Shown here: piece by piece, positions 25,911-38,072 of the stretch
Position numbering within the stretch: the stretch's first letter is position 1
Layout: every line of letters begins with the position of its first letter
Origin: Zonotrichia leucophrys gambelii
Lineage: Eukaryota; Chordata; Aves; Passeriformes; Passerellidae
Length of the DNA: 64,000 nt
Assembly (NCBI RefSeq): GCF_028769735.1
Contig: NC_088171.1
Coordinates: 75,967,216-76,031,215 of the forward strand
Direction: 5' to 3'
Made by a program: the position numbers and the translations under genes
The notes under the pieces: generated by a model
What the model was told of the DNA's origin: nothing
Seen by the model: the letters and a program-made list of their open reading frames with translations, nothing else
Database searches by the model: none

Positions 25911-27084
25911 AGATACACATTGGTGCTGATCCTAACCTATAGGACACTTTAGAAGTATAGTAATAGTGATGACAATGGCTAGCATAGAAAATGCAGGAAC
26001 CTCCGAAACAGTAATTTAACGAGTGCAAAACTTACCAGAAAACTTGTCTGCAGAGAAGATAAATTCTCCATTTTCATTAGAAAAAACATAAATCTTTGTA
26101 GACACCACACATTTTTCACTTGCAGACTCTAGCACAGTATGTGTACATCATATGCATGAAGTATATGTATAAATGTATTCGTATCTTTGCTTCATATATA
26201 TAAGGAATTCAATCCAGTGAGCCTGTAGGTTCATTGGGTTGAAAGATTTTCATTTTAGTTCACAAGGTACTCATTAATTAGCCTCTTGACTCCATGAAAA
26301 TTACTGGAGTTTGTGGAAGTATATCAGAGAATGTTTTTCTTTCACAAAAGAAAAAAAAAAAAAGAAAGATTATTTCAACAGAAATCAAGTAATACCTCAG
26401 AAATACTAATATTCAAAGGTCTTTGGGGACAAAAATATTTAGCAATCATTTAGCAGAAACTTCATCACATTGTTAGATGCAAGCTAGATGGTAATTTTGC
26501 AAGGTTGCTAAATCAAATTCTTCAAAGAAATTTAACAGCTTATTAATATGTGGTTATTAATTTTGACATTCATTATTAAATATGTTAAAGGTAAAAGATT
26601 GTTGCTCTTATTTCATAAAATTGCCATAATTCTGGCAGTTCTGCCAGTTTATTTTTATAGCAGGTGATACTGTTACAGGATTTATAATATAGTGATGAAA
26701 AGACATTCTTGCTTTGAAATATACTTTGAAGGCAAAGTTGAAAATATAGAAAAAAGAATAGAAAAATAGAATACAGGAAGAAAAGGACTTCTTTTTCTTC
26801 AATCATACTATGAATATTCCAAGTGTTTGATGGGTTTTCTTTCCTTCCCATTGTTAAAAATCCCTAGAATTAATTAATCCTGTTTCAGTGAATGTCAAAT
26901 GTACCTTTCTTTAGTTTGAGAAGCCCTGACATTACAATAAGGACCCTGGACAGGAGATATTATTGCCTGAACATTACATTAAAGCTTATGCACCACCTGG
27001 TGGCTTTGAGAGATGGTTCTGTGCCACATGAGTTGCACCTGAACAGCTGGTTCCCCAGGTCAGAGACAGTCTGTTGTAGTGTGT
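25911..27084. other. AT-rich noncoding stretch
   Basis: No gene was seen. A run of 13 A occurs near 26350. 26900-27084 is the pre-insertion flank of the solo LTR and is not recognised as a repeat. Confidence 0.55.
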
Positions 27085-27778
27085 TGTTAAGTTTCTTGTG
27101 TTATTCCCCCAATTTATGTATTGTTCTCCCCTATTATGTGTAAAATGGTTTTGTTCCCCCAGTTTTTCCCGCCACGGCTACCCTGTCAGATAAGTTGCTA
27201 TGGTAACCTCGCTTTTCATAGTTGCTGATATGTAATTGCTCCTCCCCTAGTTTCCCTTATAAGTGAAAGTTGTCTCCTCCCTGGGCCCAGTCAATCACTC
27301 CCTTTCTCCTCCCAGGTTTTGAGAACCTTCTCCTCTCTGGAGGTGTTGGTTGGCTGGGGTCCCAGGACACCTCCCTTACCTTTTGATTATTGGTCTCCAT
27401 GGAGTGTCAGTTCTGTGAAGTTCATCCCCTCACCTTTCCCGATTGGTTCCGCCTGTACCCATCCCCCTCCTTTTTAATCCTGTTTCACCTCCTATTCGGG
27501 GACTTTTTCCCGGTTGGTTTCCCCGCGTTTGGATCCCGCAACACCTTCAATAAACCGACGTTTAACCCCCGGGAAATGGTCAGCTCCGTTCCTCCCCAAT
27601 ACCAGCGGTGTAAGCCAGTCCGCAGCCAGCGCAGCCCGAGGCCATCAGACGCCGAAGGGTGCTGGCCAGGAATTGCAGAGGGGCGTCGGCCTTTCGCCCT
27701 CAGCTAGCCGGACTCCAAACTTCGGGCCACATACGCCCCCCCTCTGCAACAGTCCAGCTCTAAAGAGCCACAATAACA
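27085..27778 (+). mobile_element. Solo LTR of an endogenous retrovirus, well preserved
   Basis: The segment begins TGTTA and ends TAACA, a perfect 5-bp terminal inverted repeat with the canonical TG...CA ends. It is flanked by a 4-bp direct repeat GTGT (27081-27084 and 27779-27782), the size typical of gammaretrovirus-like integrations. An alternative start at 27080 gives a 6-bp flank repeat with one mismatch. Internal landmarks are an inverted CCAAT box (gattggttcc, about 27440), a possible TATA-like 'ttttaatcc' at 27472-27480 with another candidate 'cttataag' near 27256, and the polyadenylation signal AATAAA at 27549-27554. Downstream of AATAAA lies a GC- and CpG-rich U5-like part. No internal genes or second LTR follow, so homologous recombination between the two LTRs is inferred. 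CpG density here is far above the surroundings, which argues for recent insertion. Confidence 0.83.
27549..27554 (+). terminator. Polyadenylation signal AATAAA in the solo LTR
   Basis: A canonical hexamer about 230 bp before the LTR end, where the R region of an LTR would lie. It is preceded by CCAAT and TATA-like sequence about 70-110 bp upstream. Confidence 0.6.
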
Positions 27779-30089
27779 GTGTAGAATGTGTCTGTGTGTC
27801 TGGCATCACTTGATAGAGAGGATAGATAAGATGAGCCCTGAATTCACACAGGATCTAAGTCTAGTGCTTTCGCAAATATTTTCTTTTATTCTGGAGCTCC
27901 TGTTAGTTACAGGTGACATAATCATTCACTGACCTTTCCTCCGCCCCCTCAATCTCCTTTCTACAATTGCACATGTCCAAGATTGACTGAATTAATAATC
28001 TCAACCAGACTTATTCCACTAGTTTCTTATCTGTGAACCATTGCGTGGAATTGTGTTTTTTCACTCCAAGGTTATTATTCTCGCTGATTATTCTCTCAGT
28101 TTTTAGTTCAGTATCTGGTTATATATAAGATATGCCCTATTTTCTTTCTTTATTATCTGGTAAGCAAGTAAGAGGACATGAATTACAGTTTTACCATGAG
28201 ACAAGATCACCTAGAGCCATCATCTATCTTTTACATGTGCTAAGTAATCAACAAAAGGCCATGTGCAATACTGTCCTCAGCGAAATACACACAGAGAACT
28301 GTTGTTTTCTCTTCTCTAAGACTGTATTGGAAATGTCCTTCTGTGCTAGGAACATCATGCTATTTATTCCTCACAGTAAACCTCATTTTTCTCTCTCTTC
28401 TTGTCCTCCAGCCCCACTGTCTTTATTCCACCTTAGAGTATTTGTACCCAGTTTTCTTTCCACAACTCCAGACAAGGTGTGGTTTGGGTTTTTATTTTGG
28501 CTTGGTTTGGTTTTTGGAACAGAAGCAAAGCATTTTTAAAAAATAATTTCACAAAACCAAATATATCTTCTTCCCTAAGCACAGAAAAATTCTAAATAAA
28601 AATTGAAAAAACAATAGGATGAAATCTTCAAACATATTTCTCCAGTTTAGTCTGCGTAAAGAGATATAGAATGTGTTTGAAATAGGCCTGTACATAAATC
28701 AGAAGTTACCAGAATATATCTGCAGACCAGCTATGTGGCAGATTCTAAAGCAAGAAACAAACTCAAATTATCCTGCACATATTCTTCAGGAAAATCCATT
28801 GAAAATTTATTCAGAGAAGTGCAGAACCCAATCAGTAATGACTCAATAATTTCAAAAACTTGATTTCTTTTCTTCTGTCATTCTGGAGTCTAATATTTTT
28901 AAAGTGTTCTTCATCCAGAGACTTGTATTACAACTTACTTGTGCTTCGCATTCAGAATCTAAAGCATATTTCTTCGAATTTTAGGTGCACTTTTTTGTCT
29001 GCAATGAAAAAAGTGAATTCAGAACAAGTTTCACTGCAAAGCATTCATAGTTATTGCCTTCATATGTTTTATGCAGAGTTTGCTGACTGTTAAAATCTAA
29101 GGAAACATAGAAATTTGTCTCTTCTGAGACAAATCATGGGGACATATATTATTCTAACAGTTTATTTTTGGAGCCACAAACTATTTCAAAATAAGGCTGT
29201 TAAATTTTTTTATAAGCTCCTTGCAATTTATTTCAAGATTGAAAGAAGATACATGATAAATTAGGTGTCATGCTGGTTTTGTATACACCAAACTTTAGTA
29301 AAATAAATAAATATACAAACAAACAAACTGAACCAGTATACAACAAACCTTTTGTGCTACAGGACTTTTTGATTGTTGGTTTGGATTTCTTTTAAATTAC
29401 AAATCAAATCTATCCTTGTAGCAAACAACGTCTTCTGAACATTCACAAGGTTAGGGTGACTTTTACTCTCCTGCATGATGTCCCAGATACAAGTCCCAAC
29501 ACATGGGAAAAAGGCAGAGGGTAAATATAGAAGCAATGCTCAGATGATGCCATTTACATGAGCTGCAGTGCCTCAGTAAAGGGTCTAAGTATACTATGAC
29601 TTCCAGATAAAAGGTATCAACAAGAGGAGGAAAAAGGGGGTACTTTTCCATTCTCTAAATTATTTAGGTACCAGGCGATATTGTTGAGAGATTTGCCTGC
29701 CTAGTAACCTTTGAATATGTATAATATACCATTTTCTAATCACAGTTCCCTTTAGCGAGGTGTGCTATTGAACAAGGACTTATTTAGTTTGAGTCTGGCT
29801 GCTACTACCTTTACTGGGGGTAAAAAATAGCATTTTATATAGATTTTATTTTTGTTTGTTTTTCAATGGGTTATGGAAGAAAATAGATTTATTGCATTGC
29901 AGGATGATCTCCTAGATTTTTCTTCTGCTCTTTTGCTCCCCACTCCTATCAGCATTTGCATGTTTTGTACATCTTCTGATGAAACTCTCCAAACACCAAC
30001 CTGATCCTCCTTATGTTAAGCTAAAGTTCATTGTTTTATTTGTGGAAGTAGATTTATTTTTGGTCATACACCTTTATTAATCTATAACA
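27779..30089. other. AT-rich noncoding stretch
   Basis: No gene is supported. The reading frame at 28132-28539 (135 codons) resembles no protein I know and has no flanking splice or promoter evidence. An AAAT/CAAA-rich patch lies at about 29300-29328. Confidence 0.55.
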
Positions 30090-30870
30090 TTTTTCACATC
30101 TCATTTTGTCATTCTGTTGTTTGGGCCCCAAAGAGGCTTAAACGATTCTTTGTAATTTTCCATGTTCTCTTAAGTATCTTCATCAGCAAACCAGCTCACC
30201 TTGCTGCTTGCCTCTTACCCAGGTAATTGATGGGGATATCAGACAACACAGGGCCAGAACCAGTTAGAACAGAGGCTCTGGAGGGATTCCATTGATGACA
30301 AGCCCTACCACCACCCCTCCATTTTGAAAAACAGCTCTTCACATCTATTGTCTGAATTCATATCTTTAAATGCAGTGGCTGCTTATTTTTATTAAAATCC
30401 TGAGGTAAAGAAGTTTATCAGAAAGTCTTTTGGAAATCTAACGAAGACACAAGAACTTGGTCTATTTCATCCAAATGTGCTGGAAAGTCAGGTGACTCTA
30501 CAAATTTTGCGACATCAGCTTCTGTAAAAGAAGGGACTGCTGTCCCTTCCAAACTACAGTATTCACCCAGATGTTCACAATTTTTTTCCTTATTATTTAT
30601 TCCTTATTATTTTTTCTTTATCTTTATAAATACGTATTAATAAGTCTGAAGTTGCTTAAATCCTTTTGAAACCTTTTGTAAGAACTAGCATTCACATTTG
30701 CCTCCCTTCAGCCTATCAACTAATTTTCCCTGGGAGGTTTTATATGATCATTAGCATTAATTTTTTTTTCTTTCCTTGAGTTCCTGTTAAGCTCTTAAGT
30801 GAGTGTCATCGGATTCCTGTGATGGCTGTTTTGTGACTAGTATATGTTATTGAATATTTGTATTACATAC
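30090..30870 (-). mobile_element. Ancient L3/CR1-like LINE remnant, minus strand
   Basis: Read on the plus strand, the segment follows the reverse complement of an old CR1/L3-type ORF2 for about 780 bp. Landmarks are 'tctcattttgtcattctg' at about 30099; 'gttctcttaagtatct' with 'catcagcaaa' at 30163-30190; 'aggtaattgatggggata' near 30221; 'agacaacacagggcc' at 30241; 'gagggattccattgatgac' at 30281-30299; 'tccattttgaaaaac' near 30319; 'gtcttttggaaatctaa' near 30425; and 'gagttcctgttaagctct' followed by 'gagtgtcatcgg' at 30778-30812. These correspond to conserved reverse-transcriptase regions (the loop with the FADD-like box and its surroundings). No frame stays open. Divergence is much greater than in the plus-strand CR1s. 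The ends are approximate and the family is assigned from memory. Confidence 0.7.
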
Positions 30871-32239
30871 CCTCTGAAGGCCAGCATATATAATTTGTAT
30901 CCATTTACCTACAGACCAAAGGACAGAGATCCTTTCTAGCTTACACAGCATTTTATCAGATTCCAGGGCTCAGTTACACCCACTCAGTGGTGTAGAGAAT
31001 GATGTTGGGATAAAGTAGCCTCTTCCCATACACACACAGCCCCCTAAAACTGGAGAGGGGAAAAAAATGCTAAGTTCTGCTCACTCATGTTATAATTGTA
31101 GCTCTCTAGTACGTGTACTAGATACTGTCAGTAATTTTTAATTGCATAAAAATTGGCATAATAGAAAACCATTTTGAGAGTCTAGCTATAGCTAAGAGAA
31201 TTCCTGTTGATGTGTGGGTAAGTTTGCTTTCTGTGCACTGTACCTTTTCTCGATGGAATCATTTATTGTATTCTGGTGTAATTTTCTGCCTTCAGGTGTA
31301 ATTTAAGCAGTGAACATGTTTCTGTAGACACACACCCACACTATATAGATTTTTTTGTAGTTAAAGAGATGAGAAGCAGAGAATTAAGTGAAATGGTGGT
31401 ATTGGATCCAACCCATTCTGCATTAAAATGTAAAAGAGAAATGAAATTGCTCTATCTATTGTAAGTGGATTGTCTTCACAGTCTCATAAAGATGAAATCA
31501 CTACTTTACTTGTACTCTGTGCAAAAAAGCATGAAAAAGAACTGCAGGTGATTTCTGAGTCACAATAACAAAAAAAAAAAAGAAGAAAAAAATTTGAATT
31601 TATTTAATAGTTTACTAAAACATCCATTTCCAAAATAGAAAAATACAAAAAGTATTGGTTTTATTAATTGAAATAATTGTGGAGATGGGGAGGAGAAATA
31701 AAGTTTACAACACTGACTAGCCAACAATAAACTTCTAACTTAGTGTCACTAGTGAGTTTTCTCACATGAGAAAAACTCAAGTGTTTCTGAAGATGACCTG
31801 TTTAGAAATAACAAAATTTCATAGGGTGTTGGATGATTTATCATCACATATAATTGTTCTGAATTACATTTTTTTATTTCATTTATTCCATGACTTTAGG
31901 AATCAGTCTTTTTAGAATTCATTTCATAAGTAGATTTTTCACTCATTAAGCACAGAATGCTTAAATCTGGTAGCTCATTTCAGGCTCAAAGTACTCCATT
32001 TTGCAAGGCAGGCAGAGAGTGAATAGGTAAATCTTTCAGTAATCCTGAAGGCCAAGCTTCACACATTAATTATATAACAATTGATATAAAACTGCTGCGG
32101 GGGGCAGCTCTGAAGGGAGCAGCATAATGGCTGTAACTAATATAAAGTAAAAATTAGAGCTCTAAAACCCTTGAAGGAATACTTACTTTTTTCATGTGAG
32201 ATCTTTTTTCAACATGAAACACTGTGACTTTTACCCTGT

Positions 32240-32324
32240 ATATCCATATGCATATATGTACATACATATACAGATACACATCATACATATACATAGTTAT
32301 ATACATATTTATTTATTTATTTAA
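32240..32324. repeat. (TACATA)n / (TTTA)n low-complexity tract
   Basis: Imperfect TACATA units pass into TTTA units. Confidence 0.8.
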
Positions 32325-34969
32325 AATTGAATACTTGCAGAAATCCCAAAGTGGTGGGAAAAGTTTGGAAGGTGCAAAAAAATATTTTAACAGTACATAA
32401 TTGTTGTCCTACTGTATTGACCACATATATATTTCTGATGTTATACCAGTTGAATATCATGTCCAAAGAGAAACAGCAGAGTGAGTTTATTAACCACTAT
32501 TGCATGTTCATATGATTGCTTACAAGACTAACTAATGTTTCTAGTAAGAAAATAAGTAAAGTTAAAAATAAATTTCTATGTCAGTTTGAAGTTTGATGAC
32601 ATCTTTTAAAAGCCAGGAATAATATTGAATAAATTATAAAATTTAAACCATAATTCTGAATTTTTAACTTTTAAAGTTTTGTGTTGGGAGCTGTCCTTTT
32701 TGCCAGATTTGTACAGTGACAAGCAAAATGAAATTTGACTGGAATATCATTATCAAGATACAACATTAGTGCAATAGGTATCTTTCTTGATCAACTGAGA
32801 AATGTATGGGCTTCTTGTGTGCATGTAATTGTTTGGTAACTATACTTAAAATATACTTGTTCATCCTCTTGGAAGGATTTACACAATAAAATTACTTCTA
32901 TCTCAAATCCATTTGTTAGTATTAAAAGGAGAACATTTCTACCATAATAGTTTATCTTTTTCTGTTTGTTCATGTTCAGTGACAGAAAATGAGAATTTTA
33001 CTTACAATTTTCTCAAGTAAAATTCTTAAATATGCATAAGTATTTTTTAATAGAATGCAGTAAATAATCAAGAATCAGTATAGTGCTTTGGACTTACTAA
33101 AATCCTATGGAAAATCAAGTTTTTAGGAACAGTTCATGGGCAGAACTAACGCAAAAAGTACTGGTTCAGATTCAGAAATGCTGTGCTCTTCATCAAAACT
33201 TACGGCATTTGTGCCTGCCTATATCTACTAAAAACCTAGCCTAGAGTTTTATACATGGAGAAAAGATGAAGGAGAAAAATTGTCTTGCACTTTACAGCAT
33301 TTAAAAAGAGACAAAAATTGCTGACCACTCATACTTTTATCTGAAACATCTTCTCGTATATAGAAATAAGCTCAAGGATCAATACAAAGCACGTTAAACA
33401 GCTGATTAACTGTCCCTCTCTTCGTCATGGCTCTTTTCTGAAACAACTTTTATGTCCCTAAATATTAGATGGCCTTTAAAGCTATGGGGTTTTTTTACAC
33501 ATATAAGAGGACAGAAAATAAAATGTCTTTTTAAATTTTCCAGGTACCTATTTTTTCTTTTGAAATGTTTTCTTTTCTCCTCTGCCATCTACCAGGACAC
33601 TCAGAAGACAAATTGGATTTTAGGATTAAAGGAAAATGGAGGCTCAGAAATAATGCTGTGTGCAGAATCTGACTACTTGTGTAGCCCAAGCTGTGTAAAC
33701 AAATCAGCAAATTTGAAGTCTTTGAAGAAAATAACGCAACAAACACTGCCTGAGTATATAGTGTATCTAGTTGGCCAGCTCAATTATAAAGAACTATTGT
33801 GTGCCCAGCAAACACGTAAGAACAAAAATGAAAATGCAATACAGTGCTTTCTGGGCGGGTTGGTTTGTTTTGCAAACAGGACGTGTGGCTCACGGTGAGA
33901 GTGTTGGTTAACGCAGACCTCTGGCTTGGGGTCCAGTCGGGTAATTCTTTCCAACACAGCACACCAATGCCAATGAAATGTCTCATATAAAGCTGTGAAT
34001 TAACAGCAAGGGCTATTCTCAAACCACCAAGAAAAGGCAGTTTCACTCCTCAAACCCAGGGGCCAAGAGGGGAGACACCAGGTGGGACCAAACCTGGCAG
34101 GGGTGAAGGTAGGAGGTGCAGATGGCAACAGTGAATTAATTAAACGGCAAACTTGGGAAAACAGCGATCAAAGCAACACTTTATCCACATCAAGAGACTT
34201 AGCTCTGAAAGACTACCCTAAACAGACTTTAAAACCTCTGACTGGAGAGTTATTTGGAAGTTCTGTTTAGCTACTGTTTAGATTTAGTGCTTTCACAATG
34301 CAATTACTGATAAACTAGAGTCTCTGCCAAATCAGTGTGTAACAAGTGCATCATTAGAAGTTTCAAACAACCCAACCACTTTGTTCCTAGAAAAAGATGA
34401 TTCATCTTCAAACGCTTGACAATCTTGTTTAGCTGTTATGAGTGGCAAAAACTGACATGCTATAGCCGCTTAAATGCAAGAGAAAAATTAATGCTTGTTT
34501 CTTTAAAATAATTAGTGTGATTGAACTTTTTATTGTTCTTACCAATCTATCACATGTTTCCTTTATCTATTTTATTAATTTCTGCTATCAAAGATTTTTT
34601 CTTTAATTTTCACATTATTTTTCGTGATCTGTGATATCAGCCCATAATTCATTTCAAGCTGTGTTCCCAGTTAGTGAGTTGTTGGTTTATTTTCTGTTTA
34701 AAATTCAGAGAAGACTGAGGCCTAACGAAAATTTTGGTACTCAATCACAGGTTTATGTATTCAGGCTGTCTTTTTTTTAAAGATAAATTCTTCAGGCGCC
34801 ATATTCTTTATAACTCATCTACCAGGTTTTCAGCTATTTTGCATGCAGTATAACATGAGGTTTTTTTTTTTCCATAGGACTGTTTTTCCCTTAGTAGTTC
34901 CTTAGTTGCTCTGTGGCAGCTTCTACAGTCTCTGTCATGGAAAAAGAATATGTACTTACACAGGTGTAG

Positions 34970-35070
34970 CAGGTTTATTTGGGTTTCGTGTTTTGTTTGT
35001 TTGTGGTGTGGGGTGGTTTTTTTTGTTGCTTGGGGTTTTTTTTTGTTTGTTTGTTTTGGGTTTTTTTGTG
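34970..35070 (+). repeat. G/T-rich low-complexity tract
   Basis: TTTG and GGGGT runs with almost no A or C. It resembles the tract at 11591-11666 in detail (shared 'gtggggtggttttttttg'). Confidence 0.85.
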
Positions 35071-36625
35071 AGATATGGCTGAAATTAGGAAATCCCTAAT
35101 CCCTTTCATCATTTACCACATCAAATCACAGTCTGAGACTCATCTAATTCATCTTTTTGAAGGCACTCAGCCTCACCAGAATGTCAAAGTTCACACTGAT
35201 TTTTTTTTTTTTGTGCCATACTGGTTTTGTTTCCAACTTACTTAAAGGTAAACTTGTCCCATTTCCAGTTGTACTGGTTTTGCACACATCTCTGCCTGTC
35301 TTCATGTATCCCCAGAAATCTCCACTATAGACACTTTTAATTCTCTGACATGTAATGAAAGAAGAACTTGGCATTAAAAAATAATCAGTATTTTTTTCAT
35401 AGATGTTAGCAGTTACTAACTAAAATTAAAACCAAAATCTACAAACCTAAAGTACCAGTATATTATCACATACAAACAAGTCTTTAATAGGTCCTACAAA
35501 AAAAATCTTCACTAGTATGTGAATCAGAACTAAGTTGTCCTAGAGGTAGGATCTAAGTACTATTATGTTATTAGTTAGGCCTGTTCACCCTGAGAAAAAA
35601 GACTTTCAGAATTTGACTTGATCAGGAAAGCAGTTGTGAGCTCTGCACTGGCATCATGCATTGTAAAATGGGAAGAAGTTATAGCAACCCAAAAAGAAAA
35701 AAATACTAATGAAAACAGATAATTAGTGTGAAATACCTAGTTAGTATTTCTGCAAAAAATTCAAGCTTTAAAATGTTCTACATTAAGAAACCTGATACAG
35801 TTTTTAAGAAAAGACTTATCCATTTTTTATTCTGACTAGAACAAAAGATGGACATTTGAAGTAAAGTTTAGATAACAAATGAAATAACATCAGCAAAATT
35901 GTTTAGGAGAGCCATTTTTGTTGTTTTTTGACACATGTGAACTAAAGAATAGTAAAACACCAGCACAAATGCATAATCTCTTGTTAGATAAACTAGGAAA
36001 TGGATATGATTCAGTCACACCTGTTATTCTTTAGCATTATATTCAGTGGGAAAAGAAAAAGAACAAAGAAAAAAATAATTTTACTATCATGATTTCAAGA
36101 AACAGCTCATCATCTGCAAAATTTTTATTCCCAAGTTGTAGAAGTGTGCAGGTGACAGTACTTACATTGGAAATGGCCTGAGAAATGGATCTAGGCTATA
36201 CTGTAAGGCGGTCCAAAAGGGGTTGTTTAGTTTTTCCCAGAAGCAACAGCAAGAAGAGTGTCAAGATAAGTAAACTCAGCATTGTTCTCCCATTTCTCTT
36301 TGCCTTCAAGCACCATATCCATTTCTGTAATTTACTGTCAATTCTAAAGACAGAAAATGATGGAGTAGCATAGGTAAATGTCACAATGATTCAGGTGGAG
36401 ATAGGTAAAAAATTTTTTTGCCCAAACATAGTTCTATTCTTTTTACATCCAAATCTTTGTAACACATACATTAAGTGGATAGGCAATTTTATTTGAAGAT
36501 AATAGGAAGAAAATTACTTTTTATGCAACTGAGCTAAAATACAGCACTGCATGTTCTACGTCCTGTACACAACTGTTCTCCCTTGCAAACGAAGGACACA
36601 TTTACTTTTTCCATTTTCCCAGCAA

Positions 36626-36737
36626 GTTGTGGGAGTTTTTGGTTTGGTTTTTGGTTTTTTGGCATTTTTTTTGTTTGTTTGAGGTTTGGGGTTTTTGTTT
36701 TGTTTTTGGTGTTGTTGTTTTCTTTTTTTCTTTTTTT
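36626..36737 (+). repeat. G/T-rich low-complexity tract
   Basis: Long T runs separated by GG or GGGG, ending in a pure T/C stretch. Confidence 0.85.
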
Positions 36738-38020
36738 AAAATTTTTGTGAGGTGGGTCTTTTAGTATTTCAAGGGAAATTACTTAGGAGGGCATAGCAAT
36801 ATGGAGTATTTACTGTTAACTTTAAATATTCTATTCTTTCTTCATGGTTTATATTAGCCATAGAAAAGAGTCATTCCACGGCTTACAAATCTTTCTAGGA
36901 ACATAGAGTGATCTTTCAAAATTTACTGTTGAACTAGTGAACAGCAAACTGATGTTCATATTACTGTTGTTCATACTATGAACCTAATAGTAAAGCCTAT
37001 TCTACTGTGTGCAAGATACCAACTCCCTCAAGACTGCATCAGAAGCCAATCCTGATCAGGAAAGAAGTCCATGACTTTTTTGAACAAAAAGTAGTTCCAT
37101 TTGAGGGCACTCTATCATGATCTCTATAGTTGTGTGTTTCCCTGGGAGCAACCTGTGATTGGTGCCAACATGAGGAATGTCACAAAATGATAAGACATTT
37201 AAAATTTGAGATTCTTCTGATTAGAAGTCAGTGTTTGGTTTAGGCATATGTTACATGTTTCACAGACACCAGTGGAGAGGGTTTATAATCAACCATTTCA
37301 TAAATGATCCATTAGGGTCAGACTTCATGGTGACTCCTGGGAGAAGTTTGTGTTTATATCTTTGCCATTTACTCACTCAGCTTTCTATCCTGCTGGGAAT
37401 TAAGAGCTGTAAATTCTCCAGACAGCTGTTTGTAGTCAATGAGACCCTGAGATGACTGTGACAGGATATTGGCAGCTGCAATTCCAACCTGTCCACTGCA
37501 GGAGGACCCCATCCTCTCTTTCAGTGTCTCAGCTTTGACTGTGGGCTGACTGTTTTTTGGGGGGAAAGGGGGAATTGTATTAAACCATGTTTTTCATCAA
37601 ACCATGTTTTGGCATCAAACCCTTTCTAAAATATGTGGTTTTGTTTGTAAATAGCATTTTGCCTCTTCCAGACTACTTTATGTCCCATACCAGAGCCATC
37701 TTTTGTCACCTTTATTGGTAATTTGCTAGCTTCAGAGTGATATTTTTACTAATGATGAATTAAAGCACATCATCTTCCAAACAATTCTGAGCTGCAGAAA
37801 AGTTCATACTGAGAGCCAAATTTGAAGTGTGACATTTGTGGCTATTTCTTGAAGGGCCTGGCATTTCCTGTAGGACAAGCTGCTCTTTAGAGCCTAGCTG
37901 ATAAATGTGACATCAGTCAATTAAAGAAAAAATAACAGAGATGTGTAATCACAGAAATTACAATGTAATCATGCAACCCAAAGTATTCTAGATGAGAAAA
38001 ATATTAACTATTAAAGTAAG

Positions 38021-38072
38021 AATTGCATTCTGTGACAGAAACAATCAATTACATTCTGTGACAGAAACAATC
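38021..38072. repeat. 26-bp tandem duplication
   Basis: Two adjacent 26-bp units (38021-38046 and 38047-38072) differ at one base (aattg versus aatta near the start). Both contain 'cattctgtgacagaaac'. Confidence 0.95.

Larger units (their letters stand above)
30871..37699. other. AT-rich noncoding stretch
   Basis: No gene is supported. The longest frame (33452-33898, 148 codons) is not recognisable as protein. A segment at about 33850-34150 is less AT-rich than its surroundings and unassigned. G/T tracts lie at 34970-35070 and 36626-36737, and a TACATA-type repeat at 32240-32324. Confidence 0.55.

Noticed and set aside
27080..27778. Alternative LTR boundary at 27080 with a 6-bp flank repeat (ttgtag / gtgtag)
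   Set aside because: It needs one mismatch and a weaker terminal inverted repeat; 27085 gives a perfect TGTTA/TAACA pair and a perfect 4-bp flank repeat.
27390..27813. Two overlapping frames of about 100 codons
   Set aside because: They lie within the CpG-rich half of the solo LTR, where stop codons are rarer; LTRs of this type do not encode these.
28132..28539. 135-codon plus-strand frame
   Set aside because: No recognisable domain; its C-terminal end runs through a low-complexity T/G stretch. Treated as chance.
33452..33898. Longest open frame in the window, 148 codons on the plus strand
   Set aside because: Its start is T-rich low-information sequence, the peptide resembles no family I know, and there are no splice or promoter signals that fit. 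A frame of this length is expected by chance in 64 kb.
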